A stretch of DNA of 9,467 nucleotides from Neisseriaceae bacterium (GCA_017989485.1 JAGNPU010000045.1:1-9467); one strand, 5' to 3'. Positions 1 through 7,370 are shown, counted from the first letter of the stretch. Translations and numbers: made by a program. The notes: generated by a model from the letters alone, not told the origin.

Positions 1-233
<233 letters not shown>

Positions 234-250
234 GCGTGATGCCGCCCGAA

Positions 251-276
251 AGCCCGCCATGAGGCGGGCTTTTTTT
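251..276 (+). terminator. Intrinsic terminator of lysS
   Basis: A perfect 8-bp stem AGCCCGCC / GGCGGGCT (251-258 and 263-270) with a 4-base loop ATGA is followed directly by a run of seven T. It lies 17 bases after the lysS stop and separates lysS from the efflux operon. Confidence 0.93.
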
Positions 277-682
277 AATCCTATGGTTTAACACCACAAG
301 GGCGCGCCCGGCACAACACCCGCTCAGTGCCGCTCAGCGCACCGCGCTCAACCCTCGGTGATTTAGCCACGATTGGTTTATTGCCCCTGTTTGGGCACCA
401 TGAATCGATGCTTCAAGACCAAGATGGCCACACACAATGACGAGTATTTACTCGCGTTCAAAAAACACCGCCACCCCTGATGGCCTCTGTCAGCCTACTT
501 TAAAATCTAAAAAAACCCGGTGTTTGCTCACATTCCCCCTATTGCCAAGGGGCGCGATCCCCCGCAAAATGCCCAGCATTGATGACATTGATAACCAATC
601 TCATTAACACCAATCCCTGTCTAAAGCCACTCATGCCCACGCTCATGCGCGTCCATCGCCGCTGCGTGCCCATGAAAACCAC
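277..682. other. Non-coding gap between lysS and the efflux operon
   Basis: About 400 bases without a credible gene on either strand. It contains a near-tandem 10-bp repeat CCGCTCAGTG/CCGCTCAGCG (320-339), a short GGGG-N6-CCCC hairpin near 549-562, and a Fur-box-like word at 590-608. The length is generous for a region that only has to hold one promoter at its far right end. It could be the remains of a lost gene, but no protein-like stretch was recognised. Confidence 0.6.
590..608. promoter_or_regulatory. Possible Fur-box-like sequence
   Basis: The 19-mer GATAACCAATCTCATTAAC matches the classical E. coli Fur consensus at 13 of 19 positions by my own count (GATAA.. at the left, TCATTA.C at the right). 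No iron-uptake gene is next to it, and it lies about 75 bases upstream of the likely -35 of the efflux operon, an unusual distance for a Fur repressor site. It may be chance in an AT-rich patch or a relic. Confidence 0.22.
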
Positions 683-711
683 TTGCTTTTTGACTTACTC
701 ACTCATAAAAT
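683..711 (+). promoter_or_regulatory. Sigma70-type promoter of the emr-like operon
   Basis: A -35 element TTGCTT (683-688) and a -10 element TAAAAT (706-711) are separated by exactly 17 bases. Transcription would start near 718, giving a leader of roughly 17 bases before the ATG at 735. The alternative -35 TTGACT at 690-695 is only 10 bases from this -10 box and does not fit. The inverted repeat at 707-732 overlaps the -10 box and the start point. Confidence 0.6.
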
Positions 712-732
712 AATCACCCTTGTTATTATATT
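707..732. promoter_or_regulatory. Candidate operator of the MarR/EmrR-type repressor
   Basis: This is an inverted repeat with 11-base arms, AAAATAATCAC (707-717) and GTTATTATATT (722-732), separated by CCTT. Nine of 11 positions pair. It covers the last bases of the -10 box, the predicted start point and the leader up to two bases before the ATG at 735. A MarR dimer here would block RNA polymerase, as expected for an autoregulated MarR-headed operon. AT-rich DNA raises the chance of accidental symmetry. Confidence 0.45.
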
Positions 733-734
733 TG

Positions 735-1235
735 ATGAAAATGAATATTTCCTTTACCCACGTGGAAAAAACCATAGAACGCATTAACCAGGCCTTCCCC
801 AATACCAATAAAAAGAGGGTGGTGGTCGGGCGTTTATTTCACCACATCACCCCAAGGCTTACCCAATACCTCAGCGAATGCCTCAAGCCTTTCGGCTTAG
901 ATGAACACACTTGGCTGTCGCTGCTGGCCCTATATGCCTGCGACCAGCACACGCTGTCGCCCACCAACCTCAGCGAGCTTTTGGATGCCTCTCGCACCAG
1001 CGCCACCCGGGTGGCGGATGAATTGGTCAAAAATGACTGGGTGGCACGCACCTATTGCGACCAAGACCGTCGGAAAATTTTATTGACCCTGACCCCCGCT
1101 GGCCATGAGTTGATTAACCACGTCATCCCAGCCCTACACCAAGAATTTGAACGCCTATGGTCTGATTTTGAGCCTGCTGAGCTCGACCTATTTGAAGGCC
1201 TCATGCGTAAACTGCTGTCTCGCTTAGGCGGTTAA
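735..1235 (+). CDS. emrR: MarR-family repressor of the efflux operon, EmrR/MprA-like
   Basis: A 166-residue cytoplasmic transcription factor that resembles E. coli EmrR/MprA along its length, including SRTSATRVADEL, DRRK and the ending RKLLSRL. Known role of the family: the dimer represses an emrAB-type pump operon and is released when hydrophobic drugs or uncouplers bind. The winged helix-turn-helix spans about residues 60-125, with the recognition helix at 87-99 (RTSATRVADELVK) and the wing at 109-114 (DQDRRK). N- and C-terminal helices form the dimer interface. The frame opens at a TTG at 720, but that lies within the inverted repeat and beside the predicted transcription start, so ATG 735 or ATG 741 is preferred; neither has a clear Shine-Dalgarno. 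The efflux genes follow after 34 bases on the same strand, which makes this the first gene of the operon. Cysteines at 49, 69 and 108 could be redox-active, but nothing shows it. Confidence 0.88.
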   Translation: MKMNISFTHVEKTIERINQAFPNTNKKRVVVGRLFHHITPRLTQYLSECLKPFGLDEHTWLSLLALYACDQHTLSPTNLSELLDASRTSATRVADELVKNDWVARTYCDQDRRKILLTLTPAGHELINHVIPALHQEFERLWSDFEPAELDLFEGLMRKLLSRLGG

Positions 1236-1269
1236 CCCTGCCTCCCCACACACTCAGGAGCCCGTATTC

Positions 1270-2673
1270 GTGTATCCCTTAAAACTCAGCGGCATTGCGC
1301 TGGCCCTCGCCTTAACCGGTTGCGCCAGCATGGGCCCGCAATCCCCCTCGCCTCTGGCCTTAAATGCCGTGGCCTTACAGCTGCCCGCAGGTGAAACCGC
1401 CAGCCTGTACGACGCATGGTGGCAAAGCCTCGGTGACGCCCAGCTCAACCGGCTGATCGACCAAGCCCTCCAGCAGGCGCCCTCATTGGCCATCGCCCAA
1501 AGCCGCCTGAACCTGGCAGAAGCGCAGGTGGGCGCCAGCCGTAGTGCCCTTGGCCCACGCGTCGACTTCAACACCAACCTCAACCGCCAGCGCTATTCTG
1601 AAAACGGGGCCACCCCGCCGCCGATGGCTGGCAGCACCACCAATAGCTATACGGTCAACATCAGCGCGGCCTGGGAGTTTGACTTCTGGGGCAAACACCG
1701 CGCCCAGGTGGCTGCGGCCTTAGGCACCTTGCAAGCGGCCCAGTTCGAGGTGGCCCAGGCCAGATTGCTGCTGGTGCAAAACCTGATCAGCCAATACACC
1801 CAACTACAGCGCCTAGAGGCGCAAATCAACGTTGCCGACGAGCGCATTCACGTGTTGAACAGCATTCAAAGCCTGCTGCAAGCACGTGTGAACGTCGGCA
1901 TCGAGGCCGGGACGGCCCTACACGACAACCGCATCAACGTCCACCAGCTACAGCTGCAACAGCACACGCTGCGCGCCGCCGCCGACCGCACCCGCCACGC
2001 CCTAGCCGCCCTCAGCGGCCAGCAGGCGCAGGCCTTGAATCAGCTCAACGCCAGCCCGCTCACGCCCGCCCTGCCGGTCAATACCCAGTCGCTGCGTGCC
2101 GACCTCTTGAGCAAGCGCCCCGACATTGCCGCCCAGCGTGCCCTACTCGAGGCGGCATCGCAACGCGTGGGCGCCGCCAAAGCGGAGTTTTACCCCAACG
2201 TCCAGCTCACCGGCCTCGCGGGCTATAACGCCATCAGCACGGGCGACCTGTTCGACACCGCCTCACACATTTTCACCGTGATGCCCGCACTGACCCTGCC
2301 CATTTTCCACAGCGGCGCCCTCAGGGCCAACCTCGCGGGCAAACGCGCTGAGTACGATGTGGCCATCAGCACCTACAATCAGTCGATACTCGACGGCATT
2401 AAAGAAGCGGCTGATGCGCTGTCTGACTGGCAGCACGGCCAAAGCGAAGTGGCCGAAGCCCAGCTGGGCTGGATCAGCGCCGACAAGCAAAGCAAAGCCT
2501 ACCGGGCCCGCGTCAACGCCGGCCTGGAAAACAAAATGGTGTGGTTGCAAAAACAGTCGGTCAGCCTGGCCCAACAAAGCGCCTACATCGACAGCATGGC
2601 CACCCAGAAACTGGCCTGGAATGCCCTTAATACTGCCTTTGGCGGTGGTTTTAACAGCGAAATTGAGGAATAA
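1270..2673 (+). CDS. Outer-membrane efflux lipoprotein, NodT/TolC-like family
   Basis: A 467-residue outer-membrane channel subunit that would form the trimeric exit duct of a tripartite pump. The start is GTG, supported by AGGAG 9 bases upstream. The N-terminus is a lipoprotein signal, a hydrophobic run of about residues 8-15 ending in the lipobox LTGC with lipidated Cys18. Two outer-membrane efflux repeats follow (about 50-245 and 265-455). The first has YDAWWQSLGDAQLNRLIDQA and WEFDFWGKHRAQVAAA. The second has LRADLLSKRPDIAAQRALLEAA and AKAEFYPNVQLTG, both hallmarks of the NodT subfamily, in which length and lipobox are also typical. Only two bases separate its stop from the ATG of the adaptor gene, so translation is probably coupled. 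E. coli emrAB instead borrows TolC from elsewhere. The partner is inferred from gene order. Confidence 0.93.
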   Translation: MYPLKLSGIALALALTGCASMGPQSPSPLALNAVALQLPAGETASLYDAWWQSLGDAQLNRLIDQALQQAPSLAIAQSRLNLAEAQVGASRSALGPRVDFNTNLNRQRYSENGATPPPMAGSTTNSYTVNISAAWEFDFWGKHRAQVAAALGTLQAAQFEVAQARLLLVQNLISQYTQLQRLEAQINVADERIHVLNSIQSLLQARVNVGIEAGTALHDNRINVHQLQLQQHTLRAAADRTRHALAALSGQQAQALNQLNASPLTPALPVNTQSLRADLLSKRPDIAAQRALLEAASQRVGAAKAEFYPNVQLTGLAGYNAISTGDLFDTASHIFTVMPALTLPIFHSGALRANLAGKRAEYDVAISTYNQSILDGIKEAADALSDWQHGQSEVAEAQLGWISADKQSKAYRARVNAGLENKMVWLQKQSVSLAQQSAYIDSMATQKLAWNALNTAFGGGFNSEIEE

Positions 2674-2675
2674 AC

Positions 2676-3902
2676 ATGAGTCAAGACACACACAACGAAC
2701 AGCCTGAAGCCGTGGCCCCAGAAGCCACTAGCCAAGCCAAAGCCCCCAAGCACGGCATGAAAAAAACCGCCATCGGGCAAAAACGCAAGCGCAACCTGGT
2801 GGTGGCCACCCTGGTCTTCATCGTCATTGCCCTTGCCTTCTTGCTGCTGTGGTTCATGGTATGGCAGCACGAAGAGTCTACCGACGACGCCTACGTCAAC
2901 GGCAACGTGGTGCAAATCACCCCACAAATCAGCGGCACCGTGGCCCAAATCAACGTAGAAGACACCGACACCGTGGCCGCCGGCCAAACCCTCGTCATTC
3001 TGGACGAAAACGACGCCAAGCTGGCCTTTGAACGCGCCCGCAACGAGTTAATCAATGCCCTGCGCCAAAACCGCCAGCTCAGCGCCAACACCCGCCAGTT
3101 TGACGCTCAGGTATTGCTGGGCAAAACCCAGCTGGCCAGGGCACAAACCGACTTGCAACGTCGTGAACGCCTGGCCGGCACCGACGCCATTTCGGCCGAA
3201 GAGCTCAGCCACGCGCGCGAAGCGGTGCTGTCGGCACAAGCCCAGCTCGTTGCGGCTCAGGAACAGGCCAAAGCCGCCAAAGCCCTGATCGGCGACAGCA
3301 GCATAGACCAGCAGCCTGCGGTTCAAACCGCAGCCAGCCACGTCAAAACCGCTTGGTTAGAGCTACAAAGAACCCACTTACGCGCCCCCGTGGCCGGGCA
3401 AATCGCCCGCCGCAACGTTCAGGTCGGCCAACGCATCAACCCCGGCGCGCCGCTGATGGCCGTGGTGCCCCTACACGACTTGTGGATAGACGCCAACTTT
3501 AAAGAAAGCCAGCTGGTCAACCTGCGCATTGGTCAACCGGTGACCATCCAAGCCGACCTGTATGGCAGCAAGGTCAAATACTCAGGCACCGTGATGGGCC
3601 TCTCCGCCGGCACCGGCAGCGCCTTCTCGGTCTTGCCGGCACAAAACGCCACCGGCAACTGGATTAAGGTGGTCCAGCGCGTGCCGGTACGCATTAGCTT
3701 AGACCCGAAAGAATTGGCCAAAAACCCCTTGCGCGTTGGCCTGTCTATGCATGTATTGGTCAACACCGCCAACCAGGACGGCAAAAACGTGACCGATGCC
3801 AAGGTCGACAACGCCTCCGTGCGCAAAAGCTCGGCGCTGACGCCTGATTTGGCTCAGGCCGATGCCTTAATCGCCGAAATCATTGCCGACAACGCCCAGT
3901 AA
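2676..3902 (+). CDS. emrA: Membrane fusion (adaptor) protein of an MFS efflux pump, EmrA-like
   Basis: A 408-residue periplasmic adaptor that bridges the MFS pump to the outer-membrane channel. GAGGA (2665-2669), inside the end of the previous gene, is 6 bases from the ATG. The N-terminal ~40 residues are cytoplasmic and basic near the membrane (GQKRKRN), followed by one transmembrane helix (about 41-63). The EmrA/HlyD signature TDDAYVNGNVVQITPQISG begins near residue 69 and forms the first half of the lipoyl domain. A long helical hairpin rich in Ala, Gln and Arg spans about 115-225. The second lipoyl half (THLRAPVAGQIARRNVQVGQ) and a beta-barrel (WIDANFKESQLVNLRIGQPV) follow. The order and length match EmrA/FarA/VceA-type proteins. 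The C-terminal ~45 residues are polar and less family-like. The pump gene lies 18 bases downstream. Confidence 0.94.
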   Translation: MSQDTHNEQPEAVAPEATSQAKAPKHGMKKTAIGQKRKRNLVVATLVFIVIALAFLLLWFMVWQHEESTDDAYVNGNVVQITPQISGTVAQINVEDTDTVAAGQTLVILDENDAKLAFERARNELINALRQNRQLSANTRQFDAQVLLGKTQLARAQTDLQRRERLAGTDAISAEELSHAREAVLSAQAQLVAAQEQAKAAKALIGDSSIDQQPAVQTAASHVKTAWLELQRTHLRAPVAGQIARRNVQVGQRINPGAPLMAVVPLHDLWIDANFKESQLVNLRIGQPVTIQADLYGSKVKYSGTVMGLSAGTGSAFSVLPAQNATGNWIKVVQRVPVRISLDPKELAKNPLRVGLSMHVLVNTANQDGKNVTDAKVDNASVRKSSALTPDLAQADALIAEIIADNAQ

Positions 3903-3920
3903 AGGTTTAGGATAACGATT

Positions 3921-5453
3921 ATGGCGCATCAACCTTTATACGGATCACGGTTGGTATGGGTGACCTTGGCCTTGTCTTTGGCGGTGTTCATGCAGGTTTT
4001 GGACTCCACCATTGCCAACGTCGCCCTGCCCACCATCTCAGGCAATCTTGGGGCGGCCACGTCTCAAGGCACCTGGGTCATTACCTCCTTTGCGGTGGCA
4101 AACGCCATTGCGGTACCGCTGACGGGTTGGTTGGCCAAACGGTTTGGCGAGGTGAGGCTGTTCGTGTGGTCCACCCTGCTGTTTACCTTGGCTTCGTGGC
4201 TGTGTGGGATTGCCCCCAGCCTAGAATTATTGATTTTCTTCCGCATTTTGCAAGGCGCGGTGGCCGGCCCGATGATTCCGCTGTCGCAAAGCCTATTGCT
4301 GTCGGCCTATCCGCCTGAAAAACGCGGCATGGCGCTGGCGCTGTGGTCGATGACGATTATTGTGGCGCCGATTTTTGGCCCCATTTTGGGCGGCATCATC
4401 AGCGACAACTGGCACTGGGGCTGGATTTTCTTCATCAACCTGCCCATTGGCCTGTTTGCCGCCTTGGTCAGCTGGAAGCAGCTGAAAACGCGCGAAACGC
4501 CGATTACCCACTTACCCATAGACCGCATGGGCCTGTCCCTCTTGGTCGTGGGCGTGGGTGCGCTGCAAATGATGTTGGACCGGGGCAAGGAATTGGATTG
4601 GTTTGCCTCCACCGAAATCATTGCCCTCACCGTGATCACCGTGGTGGCGCTGACCTATTTGGTGATTTGGGAAATTGGGGCCAAGCACCCCATTATCGAC
4701 CTGTCGCTGTTTAAAGACCGCAACTTTACCGTTGGGGTGATCAGCCTCAGCCTCGCCTTTATGGTGTACATGGGCAACATCATTCTGCTGCCCCTGGTGC
4801 TGCAAACCCAAATGGGCTACACCGCCACCTGGGCCGGATTGGCGGCCGCCCCCATTGGGATTTTGCCGGTGATTCTCTCGCCCCTCATCGGCAAGTATGG
4901 GCAGCGGCTCGACATGCGGCTATTGGTGACGTTTAGCTTTGTCACCTACGCCATCTGCTTCTTCTGGCGCAGCCACTTCAGCGTGCAAATGACGTTCTGG
5001 GACGTGTTCTGGCCCCAGTTTGTCCAAGGCTTAGGCATGTCGATGTTCTTCCTGCCGCTGACCGCGATTACCCTGTCGCGCATGCAGCCTCATCAAATTG
5101 CCAGCGCCTCCAGCCTGTCTAACTTTGTGCGGATTTTGTTTGGCGGCATCGGCGCCTCCATCACCACCACCATGTGGGAGCGACGCGCCACCCTCCATCA
5201 CGCCCAGTTGACCGAACACTTTACCGACTACAATCCGGTGACGCTGTCGTGGATGGACAAGCTGGCCTCGCTGGGCATGTCGCCGAGCCAAAGTGCGGCC
5301 TATACCGACTTAAGCATTAACCAGCAAAGTCATATTTTGGGCGCCACCGAAATTTTCTGGGCCTCGGGGATTTTGTTCCTCATTCTGGTGGTGGTGATTT
5401 GGTTTGCCAAACCCATTAACGGCCCCGTTTCTGGTGGCGGAGGGGCCCATTAG
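3921..5453 (+). CDS. emrB: Drug:H+ antiporter of the MFS DHA2 family, EmrB-like
   Basis: A 510-residue inner-membrane protein with about 14 hydrophobic segments, the size and topology of the DHA2 (EmrB/QacA) family. It uses the proton gradient to expel hydrophobic compounds through the EmrA-like adaptor and the lipoprotein channel. TM1 contains LDSTIANVALP with Asp28, the conserved acidic residue of this family. Motif A is GWLAKRFGEVR (69-79). Motif B is in FFRILQGAVAGP. The antiporter motif C is FGPILGGI (Gly153, Pro154, Gly157, Gly158), followed by HWGWIFFINLPIG, characteristic of EmrB proteins. The C-terminus is a last TM followed by a short Gly-rich tail. AGGA 8 bases upstream supports the ATG. 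The gene is last in the operon and a terminator follows 21 bases later. The actual substrates (fatty acids, uncouplers, drugs) cannot be predicted. Confidence 0.95.
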   Translation: MAHQPLYGSRLVWVTLALSLAVFMQVLDSTIANVALPTISGNLGAATSQGTWVITSFAVANAIAVPLTGWLAKRFGEVRLFVWSTLLFTLASWLCGIAPSLELLIFFRILQGAVAGPMIPLSQSLLLSAYPPEKRGMALALWSMTIIVAPIFGPILGGIISDNWHWGWIFFINLPIGLFAALVSWKQLKTRETPITHLPIDRMGLSLLVVGVGALQMMLDRGKELDWFASTEIIALTVITVVALTYLVIWEIGAKHPIIDLSLFKDRNFTVGVISLSLAFMVYMGNIILLPLVLQTQMGYTATWAGLAAAPIGILPVILSPLIGKYGQRLDMRLLVTFSFVTYAICFFWRSHFSVQMTFWDVFWPQFVQGLGMSMFFLPLTAITLSRMQPHQIASASSLSNFVRILFGGIGASITTTMWERRATLHHAQLTEHFTDYNPVTLSWMDKLASLGMSPSQSAAYTDLSINQQSHILGATEIFWASGILFLILVVVIWFAKPINGPVSGGGGAH

Positions 5454-5474
5454 CCGCTAGCCCATGCCTGACCT

Positions 5475-5511
5475 AAAAACGACTGTGCCCTGAGCAGAGT
5501 CGTTTTTTTTT
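5475..5511 (+). terminator. Intrinsic terminator of the emr-like operon
   Basis: A stem of AAAAACGACT (5475-5484) with AGTCGTTTTT (5498-5507), extended inside by TGC/GCA across one G-G mismatch, is followed by T to 5511. The A-run on the left means it may also work weakly on the opposite strand. Confidence 0.88.
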
Positions 5512-5571
5512 GGCCGCCCCCTCTGCATCCAGCCGATGGAGGCGACGAAACCATTTAGGGTCTGCTCCCTC

Positions 5572-5600
5572 TTGCACTAGACCGAATGGTCTAGTATCAT
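5572..5600 (+). promoter_or_regulatory. Sigma70-type promoter of nemRA
   Basis: TTGCAC (5572-5577) and TATCAT (5595-5600, 5 of 6 to consensus) are separated by 17 bases, and the spacer is almost entirely the NemR palindrome. The predicted start of transcription is about 5607, essentially at the ATG at 5608. The -35 is only 3 of 6 to consensus. The position of the operator makes this the natural repressed promoter. Confidence 0.6.
5576..5595. promoter_or_regulatory. NemR operator (perfect 20-bp palindrome)
   Basis: ACTAGACC (5576-5583), spacer GAAT and GGTCTAGT (5588-5595) form a perfect inverted repeat with 8-base arms. As I recall it, the core TAGACC-N4-GGTCTA is the NemR box type known from E. 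coli. It lies between the -35 and -10 boxes, touching both, which is the ideal position for repression by a TetR-type dimer. The nemR gene begins immediately downstream. Confidence 0.88.
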
Positions 5601-5607
5601 GAGCGGC

Positions 5608-6207
5608 ATGAAAAGCCCTACTGAACATGACACCAAAGAACACCTTCTGGCCACCGGCGCTCAGCTTTGCCTGAGCCGCGGCTTTACCGGTATGGGGTTA
5701 AGTGAGCTATTGGCCACGGCCAAGATACCCAAAGGGTCGTTCTATCACTATTTTCGGTCTAAAGAAGCCTTTGGCGTGGCCATGCTAGAACGCCATTACG
5801 CGCTTTACAACCAGCAGCTACACGCGCACTTTAGCAGTGGCGAGGGCTCCGCCCGAGAACGGCTGATCGCTTGGTACCAGCAAAGCCTGAACTACTTTCA
5901 TGACCACAATCAGTTAGTTAACTGCTTGACCGTCAAGCTGTCGGCAGAGGTGTGTGACCTCTCCGAAGACATGCGCCATGCCCTGGATCAGGGCTCTGCT
6001 CAGGTGATTGCCCATCTGTGCACCGCACTCGAACACAGCCGCGCAGAGGAACACCTTGATTTTAGCGGCGAAGCCCACGATCAGGCCCACATGATGTACG
6101 CGCTCTGGCTAGGCGCCAGCTTGCAGGCAAAAATTTCATACAGCGCCACGCCATTGGTGTGCGCCCTCGCCCACATCACCGAATTTTTAGCGTCGCCCCG
6201 CTCATAG
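5608..6207 (+). CDS. nemR: Redox/electrophile-sensing TetR-family repressor NemR
   Basis: A 199-residue cytoplasmic repressor very similar to E. coli NemR throughout (EHDTKEHLLATG, IPKGSFYHYFRSKEAFGVAM, NCLTVKLSAEVCDLSEDMR, LYALWLGASLQAKIS-like end). In E. coli it represses nemA and gloA and is inactivated by maleimides, quinones, methylglyoxal and hypochlorite. The TetR helix-turn-helix covers about residues 25-55. Numbered from the ATG at 5608, cysteines fall at 21, 106 and 116 and the lysine of LQAKIS at 175, the same numbers as in E. coli. This supports that start over the ATG at 5599, which overlaps the -10 box. The E. coli cysteines of its C-terminal part (149, 153) are absent (HLDFSGE), while Cys138 and Cys185 are extra. 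nemA follows after 54 bases. The C106-K175 switch is known for E. coli and inferred here from conservation. Confidence 0.93.
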   Translation: MKSPTEHDTKEHLLATGAQLCLSRGFTGMGLSELLATAKIPKGSFYHYFRSKEAFGVAMLERHYALYNQQLHAHFSSGEGSARERLIAWYQQSLNYFHDHNQLVNCLTVKLSAEVCDLSEDMRHALDQGSAQVIAHLCTALEHSRAEEHLDFSGEAHDQAHMMYALWLGASLQAKISYSATPLVCALAHITEFLASPRS

Positions 6208-6218
6208 CGCGGGTTTTT
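6197..6218 (+). terminator. Weak hairpin with T-run between nemR and nemA
   Basis: CCCGC (6197-6201), a 7-base loop that includes the nemR stop codon, and GCGGG (6209-6213) are followed by five T and then ATTT. The 5-bp stem is short, so it is more likely a partial attenuator that lowers nemA relative to nemR, or just chance, than a full stop. Confidence 0.4.
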
Positions 6219-6231
6219 ATTTACACCACAA

Positions 6232-6247
6232 CTAGTCGACCGGTCTA
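6232..6247. promoter_or_regulatory. Degenerate NemR-like half-site upstream of nemA
   Basis: CTAGTCGACCGGTCTA carries an intact right half GGTCTA (6242-6247) of the NemR box and a CTAG on the left, but the left half TAGACC at the proper 4-base spacing is not preserved. It ends 4 bases before the nemA Shine-Dalgarno TAGGA. It may be a weak second NemR contact or a chance similarity. Confidence 0.3.
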
Positions 6248-6261
6248 TTTTAGGATTAAAC

Positions 6262-7359
6262 ATGTCAAAAAACACCTTATTTACCCCCCTCAAAGTGGGT
6301 GCGATTACCGTCAAAAACCGTATTTTCATGGCCCCCTTAACGCGCCTGCGCAGCATTGAACCCGGTGACATACCAACGCCCTTAATGGGGGAATATTATC
6401 GCCAGCGCACCGGCGCAGGCCTCATCATCACCGAGGCGACTCAAATATCGGCTCAAGCCAAAGGCTATGCCGGCGCGCCTGGCTTGCACAGCCCAGAACA
6501 AGTGGCCGCGTGGCAGGCCATCACCGCCGGCGTTCATGCCCAACAGGGCAAGATCGCGGTACAGCTTTGGCATACCGGCCGCATTTCCCACAACAGCCTA
6601 CAGCCAGACCAGCAGCCACCCGTTGCCCCTTCGGCGATTCGTGCAGAAGCCCGTACGTCTTTACGCGATGAACAAGGCCGCCCGACTCGCGTGGCCACGG
6701 CGCTGCCACGCGCCCTGGCCACAGAGGAAATCCCGGGCATTGTGAACGATTTTCGACACGCCGTGGCCAACGCGCGTGAGGCCGGATTTGATTTGATCGA
6801 ACTGCATTCAGCCCATGGCTATCTGCTCCATCAATTTCTCGCCGCTGACGCCAACCACCGTACGGATCAGTACGGTGGCAGCCTGGAAAATCGCACCCGC
6901 CTGGTGCTTGAGGTGGTGGATGCCGTCAGTGCCGAATGGCAGGCCGACAGAATTGGCATCCGCATCTCGCCCCTAGGCACGTTCCAAGGGATTAACAACG
7001 GTGAGCATGAAGAAGCCGAAGCCCTTTATCTGATCGAACAACTGGGCAAGCGCGGCATCGCCTACCTGCATTTTTCAGAACCCGACTGGGCCGGTGGTCA
7101 GCCTTACAGCGAGTCATTCCGCCAAAAAGTACGCGCACGCTTCAGCGGCGTGATTGTCGGCTCGGGGGCGTATACGCCTCAGAAGGCCGAGACCTTAATC
7201 GAACAAGGGTATATTGATGCGGTGGCGTTTGGCCGTCACTATATTGCCAACCCAGACCTGGCGGAGCGTTTACACATAGGTGCGGAGCTCAACGAACAAC
7301 GCCCCGAAACGTTTTACGGTGGGGGGGCTGAAGGCTATACCGATTACCCTAGCCTATAA
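6262..7359 (+). CDS. nemA: N-ethylmaleimide reductase, Old Yellow Enzyme family
   Basis: A 365-residue FMN-dependent NAD(P)H oxidoreductase of the cytoplasm, the same length as E. coli NemA. It reduces activated C=C bonds (N-ethylmaleimide, quinones, enones) and, in relatives, nitrate esters and nitroaromatics. The OYE TIM barrel starts with [20 protein letters not shown], with flavin-tuning Thr27 in APLTR. The substrate-anion-binding pair is His182/His185 in [13 protein letters not shown], with Tyr187, the usual proton donor position. FMN-phosphate binding appears as VGSGAY and [13 protein letters not shown] near the end. The C-terminus [15 protein letters not shown] is typical. TAGGA 6 bases upstream gives a good start. 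It follows nemR and is presumably induced when NemR is oxidised or alkylated. In E. coli gloA follows nemA; here a terminator follows instead. A run of seven G near the 3' end (7321-7327) encodes the normal GGG residues. Confidence 0.95.
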   Translation: MSKNTLFTPLKVGAITVKNRIFMAPLTRLRSIEPGDIPTPLMGEYYRQRTGAGLIITEATQISAQAKGYAGAPGLHSPEQVAAWQAITAGVHAQQGKIAVQLWHTGRISHNSLQPDQQPPVAPSAIRAEARTSLRDEQGRPTRVATALPRALATEEIPGIVNDFRHAVANAREAGFDLIELHSAHGYLLHQFLAADANHRTDQYGGSLENRTRLVLEVVDAVSAEWQADRIGIRISPLGTFQGINNGEHEEAEALYLIEQLGKRGIAYLHFSEPDWAGGQPYSESFRQKVRARFSGVIVGSGAYTPQKAETLIEQGYIDAVAFGRHYIANPDLAERLHIGAELNEQRPETFYGGGAEGYTDYPSL

Positions 7360-7370
7360 ATGGATGGTTT

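Noticed and set aside
320..339. Two near-identical 10-bp units CCGCTCAGTG/CCGCTCAGCG
   Set aside because: Only two imperfect copies with no spacing pattern; not a CRISPR or a functional repeat array.
720..734. TTG at 720 as the start of the MarR-type repressor
   Set aside because: It lies inside the inverted repeat and beside the predicted transcription start. ATG 735 or 741 is more plausible.
5599..5607. ATG at 5599 as the nemR start (three residues longer)
   Set aside because: It overlaps the TATCAT -10 box and lacks a Shine-Dalgarno. The ATG at 5608 reproduces the E. coli NemR numbering of Cys21, Cys106, Cys116 and Lys175.
7321..7327. Run of seven G near the end of nemA as a phase-variation tract
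   Set aside because: It encodes the conserved Gly residues of the family ending. It is short and lies only 11 codons before the stop, so slippage would change little.
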